Positions 24,593 to 34,590 are shown, counted from the stretch's first letter. The stretch: DNA of 64,000 nt from Peptoniphilus_A olsenii (GCF_040545475.1 NZ_JBEPMA010000004.1:62001-126000), one strand, 5' to 3'. The notes: generated by a model not told the origin, from the sequence alone. Numbers and translations are program-made.

Positions 24593-26614
24593 ATGAAATC
24601 TAAAAATCTAAAAAAAGCAATAGCATTGGGGCTAGCGGCAGCGACACTTATGCCGACAGCAGCTTTTGCTAAAGAATTTAAGGATGTCACTAAATCTAAC
24701 AATTACTCTTGGGCATATAACGAGATTGACGTTTTAAGTGATAAAGGAGTTATTGCAGGTTACGAAGATGGTACTTTTAAACCAGAAAGACCAGTATCAC
24801 TTGAAGAAGTTCTACAATTACTATATCAAGTAATAAGTCCAAGCACTACAGAAGTAAAAGAAGCTGTAGAAAAATATGGAAATACAGTAAAGGAAAATGG
24901 CGTCAGAGATTGGGCTAAAGATGCAGTTTCTGTTGCTTTAGCTAGAGGAATAATTAGCGAATCTGTATTAAAGGGAGCAAAAGAAAATGGATTTTTCGAT
25001 TCTAAAGATCAAAAATTCCCAGTTAGAGCAGATATTGCAGTTTTCTTTGCGAAGGGTTTAAATCTTTCTAATAGCGGAGATGAAACTCTATTAAAGCATA
25101 AAGATAAAGATAAAATAAATTCAACTACAAGGGGTTATTTAGCATCACTTGTTAAGGAAAGAATATTCTCTTCAACTGGATCTGATGGTAACTTCCAAGG
25201 AGACAGATATATTAGACGTGTTGAAATGGCTATAATTACAAAAGCAGGTTTTGATTATGCAGCAAAAAATGGAATTGATGCTAAGACCGAAAAACTTACT
25301 GGTAAGGTAATATTAGCTTCCAAATTAAGTGGAACTAATGTAATAATAATAGAATCTGGCAACAACAAATATTCATTTGCTATTGACTCTACTACAAAAT
25401 ACAAAATTGCAGATAAAGATGCAAAATTTGAAGATATTAGTCAAGGTCAAGAAGTGGAAATTGAATATACTAAACTAAATAACAATGAAAAATTTGGTAC
25501 AGCGAAAGTTGTAAATATTAAAAATGCAAACTTAGAATTAGTTGGTTATGTTAATTCATTAGATAAAAATAAAGAAGAAATAACAATTAGATATAGAAAT
25601 AATGACAAAGACTTAGATTTTAGAACAACATCAAAAATTTCTACATCTGATACTAAGACATTTAAATTAGCTAAGAATGCTAAAATTGAAGCTTTCGGTA
25701 ATACACTTAAATTAGAAGATATTAAAAATGACGATTTACTTGAATTTAAAACAGACGGCAAAAATGAAATTAATGAGATAAAGGTATTTCCTAAAGATGC
25801 TGTTGTTAATGGCGAAGTAGTTTATCTTAATAATATTGACAGAACAAATGGTATTATTAGATTAAAATTAAAAGATAATAAAAATTACGAGTTCTACACA
25901 ACAAATGATTCTAGAGATTTAGGTGGACTAAGAATTGGTGACAATGTAAATATTAAGACAACTTATAAAGTAGCCCTAGGCATGGCGACTAAAGATGAAA
26001 GAAATACTACAGTAGCTGGAAAAGTAATTTCATCTTATGACGGAAGCTCTTTAGGTTATAATAATAGAGCATCTTATATTGAAATTAGAAAGCCAGATGG
26101 AACAAGACAGTCATACGATTACTCTGATAGACCATCCTTTGGTTATGAAGGTGGTGCAAATTATTCATATGCGTTAAGAGAAAGCAATCTTCGTGATGAA
26201 TTTGTAAAATTAGAGCTTGATTCTCGTGGTGAAGTAACTAAGGTAACTATCCTTGATAAATCATCTCAATTTACTGCAACTATTCAAGTAACTTACTCTG
26301 AATATGATAGAGGTAATTTTTATGGTCATAGAGATTATGAGTCATCAGCAACTGTGATTCAATCTAATAATGAAAAAGTTAGATTAGGTAGTACAATTGA
26401 AATTAGCAGTGCTAATTCAATTGATAGATATACTGTCTTACGAATTAGTGGGCTAGTAGATAGGAATGGAAAGATAAGTTATATATTTGAAGAACCTAGA
26501 GAATTAGGTAAATCAGATAGGTTATTAAATTATGACAATAGTTATATCTCCAGGGATAGAGATTTTATAACTTCAAGTGATTTAGAAAATACAAATTATA
26601 AAGTATATTATTAA
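24593..26614 (+). CDS. surface protein with three SLH domains
   Basis: A 673-residue exported protein. The signal peptide ends near PTAAFAKEF. Three S-layer homology repeats follow: about 25-90 (KEFKDV, SWAYNEIDVLSDKGVI, GYEDGTFKPERPVSLEE), about 100-160 (GVRDWAKDAVSVALARGII) and about 165-225 (YLASLVKERIFSSTGSDG). These bind pyruvylated wall polymer. The remaining 450 residues are repetitive beta-strand segments with IEIEYTKL- and GEVVYL-type patterns, like small beta-barrel modules, plus a Tyr/Ser/Arg-rich C-terminus. I moved the start to ATG 24593 because GGAGG is 7 bases upstream; a TTG at 24587 is too close. The next gene is a shorter paralogue. Confidence 0.9.
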   Translation: MKSKNLKKAIALGLAAATLMPTAAFAKEFKDVTKSNNYSWAYNEIDVLSDKGVIAGYEDGTFKPERPVSLEEVLQLLYQVISPSTTEVKEAVEKYGNTVKENGVRDWAKDAVSVALARGIISESVLKGAKENGFFDSKDQKFPVRADIAVFFAKGLNLSNSGDETLLKHKDKDKINSTTRGYLASLVKERIFSSTGSDGNFQGDRYIRRVEMAIITKAGFDYAAKNGIDAKTEKLTGKVILASKLSGTNVIIIESGNNKYSFAIDSTTKYKIADKDAKFEDISQGQEVEIEYTKLNNNEKFGTAKVVNIKNANLELVGYVNSLDKNKEEITIRYRNNDKDLDFRTTSKISTSDTKTFKLAKNAKIEAFGNTLKLEDIKNDDLLEFKTDGKNEINEIKVFPKDAVVNGEVVYLNNIDRTNGIIRLKLKDNKNYEFYTTNDSRDLGGLRIGDNVNIKTTYKVALGMATKDERNTTVAGKVISSYDGSSLGYNNRASYIEIRKPDGTRQSYDYSDRPSFGYEGGANYSYALRESNLRDEFVKLELDSRGEVTKVTILDKSSQFTATIQVTYSEYDRGNFYGHRDYESSATVIQSNNEKVRLGSTIEISSANSIDRYTVLRISGLVDRNGKISYIFEEPRELGKSDRLLNYDNSYISRDRDFITSSDLENTNYKVYY

Positions 26615-26648
26615 TTTTAAACATTTGTTATAAAATTTAATTAAAAAT

Positions 26649-26697
26649 AAAAATCAAATTTAGGACAAGTATTGACAATCCTAAATTTGATTTTTTT
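26649..26697 (+). terminator. Rho-independent terminator of the first SLH gene
   Basis: A perfect 17-bp stem (AAAAATCAAATTTAGGA with its complement) around a 13-base loop, with the right arm running into T7. Confidence 0.95.
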
Positions 26698-26750
26698 ATT
26701 TGTAAATTATAAAGACTATTTTATATAATAAACATATTTTCTTTTTTTTA

Positions 26751-26778
26751 TTGTCATGAGAAATTCCAATGATATAAT
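26751..26778 (+). promoter_or_regulatory. promoter of the second SLH gene
   Basis: TTGTCA, a 16-base spacer and a perfect TATAAT lie 18 bases before ATG 26797. Confidence 0.75.
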
Positions 26779-26796
26779 ATAAATTGGAGTGATAAG

Positions 26797-27885
26797 ATGA
26801 ATAAGAAAAAAATATTAACTTTTAATTTGGCCCTTACACTGATGATTTTGCCAACTAATATTTTTGCTAAAGAATTTAAAGATGTAAAACCACATGGCAG
26901 AGTTTCTTGGGCTTATAAATATATAGATGAATTATCGAATAAAAAAATTCTAAATGGTTATGAAGATGGTAAATTCAAACCTAATAATGCAGTTAGTTTT
27001 TTAGAAACTATGCAGATTATCAAAACTACTTTAAATCCATCGGATGCCTATTTGAAAGAAGCTATCAATAAGAATTTAGAATTTTTAAATGCAAATAGTG
27101 TTCCTGAGTGGGCACGAGGAGCTGTTGCTTTTAATATTGAGCATAAAACTATAACAGCTAAAACTTTGGAGCAAGCTAAAAAAGGCGGGTTTATAGATTC
27201 TAAAGTTTATCCGAGTAGAAATTCAATTGCTGTATATTTTGCTAGAGCTTTAAAATTTAGTAAAAATGCTGATGCATCAAATTTAAATTACAAAGATAAA
27301 AATAAAATTGCACCTTTAACTTTTAGTTATTTGCCAGAGCTAGTGAATGCAAATATTTTTACTTCTACAGGTTCTGAAGGTTATTTTAACGGAAATAAAG
27401 CAATTAGGCGAAGTGAGATGGCAGTTATAACATCTAAAACTTTGTCGTGGTCTGAAGCTAACAAAAACAACATTATAAATCCTAATAATAAGGTTGAGGT
27501 TGACAATTTAATTCCAGAAGAGAGCGGCGATTTAAATGAAAATGTTGATGAATTAAATAAACCAACACAACCCGTACAAGATAATATCAGTGACGAAGAC
27601 TTATCAGGTGATTCGATTATAAATGATACAATAAATGAGAATACTGAATCAGAAGAAAAAATAGAAGAGAACAAAACAGTTAATTTTACTGGTGAAGTTA
27701 TGGAAGTGACTGAAGCTGGAACTGTTAGATATTTAAAAATTAGGATTATAGACTCGGATAATTCTAATTATTCGTCAGGAAGTTTAATTACTATAAACGC
27801 CAATAGACATTATAATATAGGTGATAGAGTATCTGGTAGTGGAACTTTAGGTAAAAACAGTCTATTGGATATAAAACTTAATTAA
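26797..27885 (+). CDS. smaller SLH-domain surface protein, paralogue of the preceding one
   Basis: A 362-residue exported protein with a signal peptide ending near TNIFAKEF and three SLH repeats aligned with those of its neighbour: FKDV, SWAYKYIDELSNKKIL, GYEDGKFKPNNAVSF; VPEWARGAVAFNIEH; FSYLPELVNANIFTSTGSEG. A Glu/Asn/Asp/Pro-rich linker (about 230-295) leads to a short C-terminal beta domain (VNFTGEVMEVTEAGTVRYL) that may be an OB-like barrel. GGAGTGATAAG precedes ATG 26797. It has its own promoter and terminator, so it is regulated separately from the first SLH gene. It is presumably held on the wall; the C-terminal domain's ligand is unknown. Confidence 0.88.
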   Translation: MNKKKILTFNLALTLMILPTNIFAKEFKDVKPHGRVSWAYKYIDELSNKKILNGYEDGKFKPNNAVSFLETMQIIKTTLNPSDAYLKEAINKNLEFLNANSVPEWARGAVAFNIEHKTITAKTLEQAKKGGFIDSKVYPSRNSIAVYFARALKFSKNADASNLNYKDKNKIAPLTFSYLPELVNANIFTSTGSEGYFNGNKAIRRSEMAVITSKTLSWSEANKNNIINPNNKVEVDNLIPEESGDLNENVDELNKPTQPVQDNISDEDLSGDSIINDTINENTESEEKIEENKTVNFTGEVMEVTEAGTVRYLKIRIIDSDNSNYSSGSLITINANRHYNIGDRVSGSGTLGKNSLLDIKLN

Positions 27886-27892
27886 AAATAGA

Positions 27893-27926
27893 AAGTGGCT
27901 GTTTTTTATAGACAGCCATTTATTTT
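27893..27926 (+). terminator. terminator or attenuator between the second SLH gene and tcdA
   Basis: TGGCTGT (27896-27902) and ACAGCCA (27912-27918) form a 7-bp stem, followed by TTTATTTT. It ends only 10 bases before the tcdA start, over its ribosome-binding region. Confidence 0.7.
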
Positions 27927-27935
27927 GGGGGAAAT

Positions 27936-28619
27936 ATGGAATTTTTAAATAGAATGGAAAATATGCTTTCAGCTGAGGATATCAAAAAAATAAATTCTAA
28001 ATCAGTATTAGTCTTTGGTCTTGGAGGTGTTGGAGGAGCATGTGTAGAAAGTCTGGCACGTGCTGGAATTGGTAAGATTGGTGTTGTGGATAAAGATACT
28101 TTTGATATTACAAATTTAAATAGACAAATATTATCTTCTACTGAAAATATTGGAGAGAATAAGACTGATGTTGCTGAAAAACGTCTTAAAAGTATAAATC
28201 AAGATATAATTGTTGATAAGTATAATATGAATTTTTCTAAAGAAACTTGTGATAAAATTAATTTTAATCAATATGATTATATTGTCGATGCTATCGATAG
28301 TATTAGCTCAAAACTTTTATTAATTGAGATAGCTGTAAGAGAGGGTATAAAAATCATATCTGCTATGGGGGCTGGAAATAGAATGGATCCAACTGCTATT
28401 GAAATCACTAAAATTGAAAAGACAAAAAATGATCCTGTCGCACGAATTATGAGAAAAAAGTTAAAAGAAATGGGCATTAAAAATATACCAGTGGTAAGTT
28501 CTAGTGAGCTCCCAATAAAAACGCACAATAGAACACCAGGCTCGATATCTTTTGTGCCGCCAGTTAGTGGAATGATTTTAACTTCTTATGTAATAAGAGA
28601 TATTTTAAATTTGAATTAA
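27936..28619 (+). CDS. tcdA: tRNA threonylcarbamoyladenosine dehydratase (E1-like)
   Basis: A 227-residue ThiF/MoeB-fold enzyme that makes the cyclic form of t6A at position 37 of ANN-decoding tRNAs, using ATP. It shows the nucleotide loop GLGGVGG (28-34), VDKDTFDITNLNRQ (the E1 Asn-Arg motif), YIVDAIDSISSKL and the C-terminal GSISFVPPVSGM that sets TcdA apart from MoeB and ThiF. It lacks the zinc-binding CxxC pairs of MoeB, as expected for TcdA. GGGG precedes ATG 27936. It ends 40 bases before pcrA, and its 3' end carries the pcrA promoter. Confidence 0.9.
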   Translation: MEFLNRMENMLSAEDIKKINSKSVLVFGLGGVGGACVESLARAGIGKIGVVDKDTFDITNLNRQILSSTENIGENKTDVAEKRLKSINQDIIVDKYNMNFSKETCDKINFNQYDYIVDAIDSISSKLLLIEIAVREGIKIISAMGAGNRMDPTAIEITKIEKTKNDPVARIMRKKLKEMGIKNIPVVSSSELPIKTHNRTPGSISFVPPVSGMILTSYVIRDILNLN

Positions 28620-28639
28620 TAGCTAAAAAAACATATAAT
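28611..28639 (+). promoter_or_regulatory. promoter of the pcrA-ligA-gatCAB genes
   Basis: TTGAAT, a 17-base spacer and a perfect TATAAT; the -35 lies within the last codons of tcdA. It sits 21 bases before ATG 28660. Confidence 0.7.
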
Positions 28640-28659
28640 ATTTACGAATAGGTGAGAAA

Positions 28660-30861
28660 ATGGATATTAATACATTAAATGATAGACAAAAAGAGGCATT
28701 ACTTGCCACGGAAGGACCAGTACTAATACTTGCTGGTGCAGGCAGTGGTAAGACTCGTGTTGTTACTAGTAAAATTGCATATCTGATAGAGAATTTAAAT
28801 GTAGCCGAGTGGAAGATTTTGGCCATAACTTTTACTAATAAAGCTGCTAATGAAATGAAAGACAGGGTTAGCGACTTGATTAACCAAAATGTGGATCCAA
28901 TGTGGATTGGTACTTTTCACTCTATATGTGTGCGAATTTTAAGAAAAAACATTGAAAGACTTGGATATAATACAAATTTCACAATTTATGATAGAGATGA
29001 TCAATTGACAGTTGTAAAAGAAGCCATTAAAGATTTGGATTTGAATAAAGAGACATATAATCCTCGTGCTGTTATTTCTAATATTTCTAATATCAAAAAT
29101 CAAGGAATTGAACCTAAATCTTTTATTGAAGAACACAAAAATGATTTTTATTTATATAATATAGGTTTGTTATATGAGGAATATGAAAAAAAATTAAAAT
29201 TAAATAATGCACTTGATTTTGATGATTTACTTATTAAAACAGTTGAACTTTTAAAATTAGATGACAATGTTTTGAAATTTTATCAAAATAAATTTGAGTA
29301 TATTTTTGTCGATGAGTATCAAGATACAAATGGAATACAGTATGAACTAATAAAAATGATAGCAGGTGAAAGTCCTAATTTAACTGTTGTTGGTGATAAT
29401 GACCAATCTATTTATAAATGGAGAGGTGCAGATATTAGCAATATATTAAATTTTGAGAAGGACTTTCCTGGTGCTAAAACTATTAAACTTGAGCAAAATT
29501 ATCGTTCTACACAAAATATTTTAAATGTTGCCAATACTGTTATTAAAAACAATAGTGAAAGATTAGAAAAAAAGTTGTGGACTTCTCGTGATCTTGGCGA
29601 AAGTGTTAAATATAAAGAATTCAGGGACTCTTATGAAGAAGAATATGGAGTAGTAGAAAAAATTATTTCACTTAATTATAAAGGTAGAAGTTTCAAAGAT
29701 ATGGCTATTTTATACAGAACCAATGCTCAATCTAGGGGTTTTGAAGAGGCCTTAGTTAGAGAGAGGATACCTTATAAAATAGTGGGTGGACTTAAGTTCT
29801 ACGACCGAATGGAAGTAAAAGATGTGCTTGCTTACCTAAAAGTAATCAACAATCCTTACGATAATATAAGTCTTGCGAGAATTATCAATAGACCCAAAAG
29901 AGGTATAGGCGAGACAACTGTAAATGATATTTTAGAATATGCTGAAAAAAATAATACTACCTTTTATAATGTTGTAACAGAAATTGATAGCTTCGAGGAT
30001 TTAAACATCAGAGCGAGAAAAAATGTCAGAAGTTTTGGAAATATTTTAAAATTATTGGTTGATAGAGCAAGTGATTTAACAGTAGGTAAGCTCATGGAAG
30101 AAGTCCTTTATGAAAGTGGGTATGTTGAAGATTTAAAAACTCAAAATACAATTGAAGCTAAAACACGTCTTGAAAATATAGATGAATTACATTCAAATAT
30201 TATGGATTATGATAAAGAAGGAGTAGAACTTGCTGAATATTTAAATACTCTTTCTCTTCTTTCTGATGTTGACAAGACAAAAGACGATACAGGTGTTAAT
30301 TTAATGACTCTTCATTCGGCGAAAGGTCTTGAATTTAAAGTTGTATTTTTAGTTGGAATGGAAGAGGGGCTTTTCCCTAATTCTCGTTCACTTGATGATG
30401 AAGAAGATTTAGAAGAAGAGAGAAGATTATGTTATGTTGGTGCTACAAGAGCAGAAGATGAATTATATATTTCTTCATCAATGACAAGAACAATATACGG
30501 AAAATCTACTCCAGCTATTAAATCTAGGTTTATTGGTGAAATGCAAGATACAATAGAAATCATAGAAGATAAAAATAAAAATCTTGTAAATGTCGTTGAT
30601 TATGGAATGGGTACTACTGGTAAAATTAAGAGTAACAGATTTATTGGTATGAAAAATGATTTTACATCAGCAAAGAAAAACTTAAATATAAATTCCTCAG
30701 ATATCAGTGTAGGGGACAAAGTTAAACATAAAATTTTTGGTAAAGGTATGGTCGTGCAGAAAAAAGAGAAAAGTGGCGATTATGAGATTGTAATATCTTT
30801 TGATAAAAAGGGACTCAAAAAATTAATGCTTTCAGTTGCTCCATTGAAGGTGGTGGATTGA
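28660..30861 (+). CDS. pcrA: ATP-dependent DNA helicase PcrA (UvrD/Rep family)
   Basis: A 733-residue superfamily 1A 3'-5' helicase for repair and replication-fork processing. Motif I is AGAGSGKT (25-32), followed by TFTNKAANEMKDRV (Ia), FVDEYQDTN (II), VVGDNDQSIYKWRGA (III), LEQNYRSTQNIL (IV), LMTLHSAKGLEF (V) and CYVGATRAEDEL (VI). The C-terminal tail ends in a Tudor-like KVKHKIFGKGMVVQKK segment that in PcrA binds RNA polymerase. All motifs are intact. AGGTGAG precedes ATG 28660. It overlaps the ligA start by one base; the pcrA-ligA pairing is conserved in Firmicutes. Confidence 0.97.
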   Translation: MDINTLNDRQKEALLATEGPVLILAGAGSGKTRVVTSKIAYLIENLNVAEWKILAITFTNKAANEMKDRVSDLINQNVDPMWIGTFHSICVRILRKNIERLGYNTNFTIYDRDDQLTVVKEAIKDLDLNKETYNPRAVISNISNIKNQGIEPKSFIEEHKNDFYLYNIGLLYEEYEKKLKLNNALDFDDLLIKTVELLKLDDNVLKFYQNKFEYIFVDEYQDTNGIQYELIKMIAGESPNLTVVGDNDQSIYKWRGADISNILNFEKDFPGAKTIKLEQNYRSTQNILNVANTVIKNNSERLEKKLWTSRDLGESVKYKEFRDSYEEEYGVVEKIISLNYKGRSFKDMAILYRTNAQSRGFEEALVRERIPYKIVGGLKFYDRMEVKDVLAYLKVINNPYDNISLARIINRPKRGIGETTVNDILEYAEKNNTTFYNVVTEIDSFEDLNIRARKNVRSFGNILKLLVDRASDLTVGKLMEEVLYESGYVEDLKTQNTIEAKTRLENIDELHSNIMDYDKEGVELAEYLNTLSLLSDVDKTKDDTGVNLMTLHSAKGLEFKVVFLVGMEEGLFPNSRSLDDEEDLEEERRLCYVGATRAEDELYISSSMTRTIYGKSTPAIKSRFIGEMQDTIEIIEDKNKNLVNVVDYGMGTTGKIKSNRFIGMKNDFTSAKKNLNINSSDISVGDKVKHKIFGKGMVVQKKEKSGDYEIVISFDKKGLKKLMLSVAPLKVVD

Positions 30862-32855
30862 TGGATAAAATTCATGAGATGGAAAAATTAATCGAGCAGA
30901 TTAATAAATTAAATTATCATTATTACACATTAGATGATCCAATTGTATCTGATAAAGAGTATGATGAGGTTTATAATAAATTATTGAGTCTTGAGAAAGA
31001 AACCGGGACAGTGCTTGAATATTCTCCAACGACTAGAGTTGGTGGGGATATTTTAGAAAAGTTTGAGAAACATATACATCTTGGGAGATTATATTCATTA
31101 GACAAAGCACAAAGTGAAAATGAACTTAAAAACTGGTATAATAGAGTAGTTAATTTTGTAAAAGAATATAATAAAAATCACAAAAACCAATTGCCAAATC
31201 CTGAATTTATAATTGAATTTAAATTTGATGGTTTGACTATAAACCTAACATATAAAAATGGAAAACTCGTGATGGCTTCTACTAGAGGCAATGGAATAGT
31301 TGGAGAAGAAATTTTAGACCAGATAAAAACTATTTATTCGGTGCCTCTTAAAATAAATTATTCTAAAACTCTTGAAATTCAAGGGGAAGGACTCATGCCA
31401 TTATCCGAACTTGCAAAATATAACGAGCAAAATGAAGAAAAACTTAAAAATGCAAGAAATGCAGCTGCAGGTGCACTTCGAAATCTAAATCCTATGGAAA
31501 CAAAAAAGAGAAATCTAACTGCTTTTTTCTACAATATTGGATACACAGAAGAAGACATGTTTAAAAGTGATGATGAAATGAAAAGCTTTTTGAAGAATGA
31601 AGGTTTTAAAATATCTAGTATAAATTTTAAGGTTAATAATTTCGATGATATTATTGCAGAAATTCAAAAAATTGGTGAAAATAGAAATAAACTCGATATA
31701 TTAATTGATGGTGTAACAATTAAGGTTAATGACTTCAACACCCGTAAGCTTATGGGATATACTAACAAGTTCCCAAGATGGGCCATTGCCTATAAATTTG
31801 AAGCAGAAGAGAGTTCTACTGTTCTTAGAGAAGTTATATGGAATGTGGGTAGAACGTCAAAAGTTACACCCACAGCTATTTTAGATCCTGTCGAAATAGG
31901 TGGAGTTACAATAAGAAGAGCTACACTTAATAATTATGACGATATTGTGAGAAAAAAAGTAAAAATTGGTTCTAGAGTTTTAATCAGGAGATCTAATGAT
32001 GTAATACCTGAAATAATGGGAGCATTACCGACAGAGACAGATACGGAAGAGATAAAAAAACCAACTCACTGTCCTTCATGCAATTATCCGCTATATCAAG
32101 ATGGAGTTCATATTTTTTGTCCTAACACTTTATCTTGCGTTCCACAGCTGGTTTCTCGACTTACGCATTTTGCTTCACGAGATGCAATGGATATACTTGG
32201 TTTTAGTGAAAAGACTATTGAAAAATTAATGTCTACAACACATTTAAGAGAGATACCAGACATATACCGTTTAGAGGCGGATGACCTCATGAAAATTGAG
32301 GGTTTTAAAGAAAAAAGGACTAAAAATATATTAAATGCCATAGAAGACTCTAAAGATGTAGAGCTCGAGAATTTTATATATGCCTTAGGTATTTTAAATG
32401 TCGGTATAAAAACTGCTAGAGATTTGGCTAATCATTATAAATCTTTTGATAATTTGAAAAAGGCTAGTGCAGAGGATTTAATACAAATCGGTGATATAGG
32501 AGAAATTACCGCAGCTGAAATAGTTAAGTTTTTTAATAATGATATAAATAAAAAAGCTATAAAAGAATTACTGGATTTGGGAGTACGACCTAAATATTCT
32601 GGACAGGAAAATACAGAGCAAAAACTTATTGGAAAAACTTTTGTTATAACTGGAACATTGACAAAACCTCGAAAGGAAATTGAGGAGTTGCTGATAAATG
32701 AAGGAGCAAAGGTCACTGGTTCAGTTACTAAAAATACAGACTATCTTTTGATGGGTGAAAATCCAGGCTCTAAATATAATAAAGCCAAAGAACTTGGCAC
32801 AGAAATAATAGATATAAATACCTTAGATAAAATAATAGGGGGTTCAAATGAATAA
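30861..32855 (+). CDS. ligA: NAD-dependent DNA ligase LigA
   Basis: Seals nicks in DNA using NAD+. The 664 residues run from the Ia domain (NYHYYTLDDPIVSDKEYDEVY) to the adenylation domain with active lysine K121 in EFKFDG. After these come the OB domain, a four-cysteine zinc finger (CPSCNYPLYQ; FCPNTLSC), helix-hairpin-helix repeats and a C-terminal BRCT domain (GKTFVITGTLTKPRKEIEE onward). Most LigA proteins have LKIDG or LKVDG; FKFDG is a mild variation. ATG 30861 overlaps the pcrA stop (TGATG), so translation is coupled; a TTG at 30858 is a weaker option. It overlaps gatC by 8 bases. Confidence 0.97.
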   Translation: MDKIHEMEKLIEQINKLNYHYYTLDDPIVSDKEYDEVYNKLLSLEKETGTVLEYSPTTRVGGDILEKFEKHIHLGRLYSLDKAQSENELKNWYNRVVNFVKEYNKNHKNQLPNPEFIIEFKFDGLTINLTYKNGKLVMASTRGNGIVGEEILDQIKTIYSVPLKINYSKTLEIQGEGLMPLSELAKYNEQNEEKLKNARNAAAGALRNLNPMETKKRNLTAFFYNIGYTEEDMFKSDDEMKSFLKNEGFKISSINFKVNNFDDIIAEIQKIGENRNKLDILIDGVTIKVNDFNTRKLMGYTNKFPRWAIAYKFEAEESSTVLREVIWNVGRTSKVTPTAILDPVEIGGVTIRRATLNNYDDIVRKKVKIGSRVLIRRSNDVIPEIMGALPTETDTEEIKKPTHCPSCNYPLYQDGVHIFCPNTLSCVPQLVSRLTHFASRDAMDILGFSEKTIEKLMSTTHLREIPDIYRLEADDLMKIEGFKEKRTKNILNAIEDSKDVELENFIYALGILNVGIKTARDLANHYKSFDNLKKASAEDLIQIGDIGEITAAEIVKFFNNDINKKAIKELLDLGVRPKYSGQENTEQKLIGKTFVITGTLTKPRKEIEELLINEGAKVTGSVTKNTDYLLMGENPGSKYNKAKELGTEIIDINTLDKIIGGSNE

Positions 32856-33129
32856 AGAAGATATAAAGCATATTGCCGATATCGCTCAAATTGAATTTTC
32901 TGATGAAGAACTTGATAATTTTGAGGATAGATTCAATGAAAATTTAAAATTAATTGAGAAAATAAAAGAGATTGATACAGAAGGAATTGACGAAGTATTC
33001 CAAGTAAATGGCACTGAAAATAATTTTAGACAGGACAGAGTTTTGGAGTCTTTATCTCAAGATGAAGCCCTAGAAAATGCACCTACTAAGAAATATGGCT
33101 ATTTCAAGTTAATGAAATTTGTAGATTAG
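32848..33129 (+). CDS. gatC: Asp-tRNA(Asn)/Glu-tRNA(Gln) amidotransferase subunit C
   Basis: A 93-residue linker subunit that stabilises GatA on GatB. It matches the family in DIKHIADIAQIEFSDEELD near the N-terminus and RQDRVLES plus APTKKYGYFKLMKFVD at the C-terminus. GGGGG precedes ATG 32848, inside the last codons of ligA. With gatA and gatB it makes the trimeric enzyme that amidates misacylated tRNA. The presence of asnS further along the window means at least Gln-tRNA depends on this route; whether Asn-tRNA also does is unknown. Confidence 0.94.
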   Translation: MNKEDIKHIADIAQIEFSDEELDNFEDRFNENLKLIEKIKEIDTEGIDEVFQVNGTENNFRQDRVLESLSQDEALENAPTKKYGYFKLMKFVD

Positions 33130-33138
33130 GAGGAAGGC

Positions 33139-34590
33139 TTGAATATAAATGAACTAAAGGCATGGGAAATTGCCGAAGGATTACGAAATAAAGATTTTTC
33201 TTGTGAAGAAATTACTAAAAAATATATTGATAGAATTAAAGAGGTAGATAAAGATATAAATGCATATATAACAGTTACTGAACAAGCTGCACTTGAAAAT
33301 GCAAAAAAAGTTGATGAAAAGTTCAACAACAGAGAAGAAGTATCTGATATAGCAGGTGTTCCAATTTCTATTAAGGATAATATTTCTGTCAAAAATATAA
33401 AAATGACTTGTGCCTCTAAAATGCTAGAAAATTATATATCTCCTTATGATGCAGCATTGGTAGAAAAAATCAAGGCTAATGATGGAATAATTCTAGGTAA
33501 AGTTAATCTAGATGAGTTTGCTATGGGTCAATCTACAAAAACTTCTTATTTTGGAATAACCAAAAACCCTCTAGACTTAACTAGGGTTTCTGGAGGTTCA
33601 TCTGGTGGATCGGCTGCGTCTGTAAGTTCAGGTGAAGCTTGCATTTCTATTGGTACTGATACTGGCGGGTCTGTAAGACAACCTTCAGGTTTTTGTGGAG
33701 TAGTAGGAGTTAAACCTACTTATGGCTCAATTTCTAGATATGGTGTTGCATCAATGGCTAATACATTTGATCAACCAGGCGTAGTTGCCAAAGATGTAAG
33801 AGATGCTATCACTATGCTAAATGTATTAGAAGGCAAAGATAATAGAGATGCAACTTCAGTGGGAAATCCTGGACTAAAATACGATTTTGATTATTCTAAA
33901 GACTTAGAAGAAAATTTAAAAGGAATTAAATTTGCAATTCCTAGTGCATTTTTAGATATGGATTTAGATAAAGATGTTAAAAGTGAATTTGGAAAAGCAA
34001 TAAAAATTCTTAAAAGCAATGGGGCTATTGTTGAAGCATACGATATTGACTCATTAAAATACGTTATTGAAACTTATAATATTCTTGTTAATGGAGAAAT
34101 ATCATCTAATATGGCAAGATTTGATTCAATAAGATTTGGTCATAGAACTAAAAAAGATTTTGATAGTATTGAAGATATGTATAAAAAATCTCGTGGTGAA
34201 GGTTTTGGAAATGAAGTGAAAAGAAGAATTATGATAGGTACTCATATTCTTTCTCTTGATTTTGCTGACGAGTATTATAATAAAGCACTAGAAGTTAGAG
34301 GTTTAATTAAGAAAAATATGGATGATTTGTTCAAATCTTATGATTTTATGATTTGTCCAACAACTCCATGTTTGCCACTTAAGATTGAAAACGAAATGAG
34401 TTTAACAGAAATTTATCAATCAGATTTATTCACAATACCTGCTAATATGATTGGTTCTCCTTCAATATCTTTGCCTATGCCTATTGGTGAAAATGGACTT
34501 TCTGTTGGTATAGAATTTACTGGAAAGAGATTTAAAGATAGAGATTTATTAAAAACAGCACTTGGATTTGAAAGGAGTTTACAAAGATGA
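33139..34590 (+). CDS. gatA: Asp-tRNA(Asn)/Glu-tRNA(Gln) amidotransferase subunit A
   Basis: The 483-residue amidase-signature subunit that releases ammonia from glutamine. The Ser-cisSer-Lys catalytic site is visible: Lys in PISIKDNIS, then the Gly/Ser-rich GGSSGGSAASVSSG and TDTGGSVRQPSGFCG. The C-terminal part has the usual DFMICPTTPCLP segment. Translation starts at TTG 33139, 7 bases after AGGAGGA; no in-frame ATG nearby fits. It lies 9 bases after gatC and overlaps gatB by 4 bases (ATGA), a standard coupled arrangement. Confidence 0.97.
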   Translation: MNINELKAWEIAEGLRNKDFSCEEITKKYIDRIKEVDKDINAYITVTEQAALENAKKVDEKFNNREEVSDIAGVPISIKDNISVKNIKMTCASKMLENYISPYDAALVEKIKANDGIILGKVNLDEFAMGQSTKTSYFGITKNPLDLTRVSGGSSGGSAASVSSGEACISIGTDTGGSVRQPSGFCGVVGVKPTYGSISRYGVASMANTFDQPGVVAKDVRDAITMLNVLEGKDNRDATSVGNPGLKYDFDYSKDLEENLKGIKFAIPSAFLDMDLDKDVKSEFGKAIKILKSNGAIVEAYDIDSLKYVIETYNILVNGEISSNMARFDSIRFGHRTKKDFDSIEDMYKKSRGEGFGNEVKRRIMIGTHILSLDFADEYYNKALEVRGLIKKNMDDLFKSYDFMICPTTPCLPLKIENEMSLTEIYQSDLFTIPANMIGSPSISLPMPIGENGLSVGIEFTGKRFKDRDLLKTALGFERSLQR

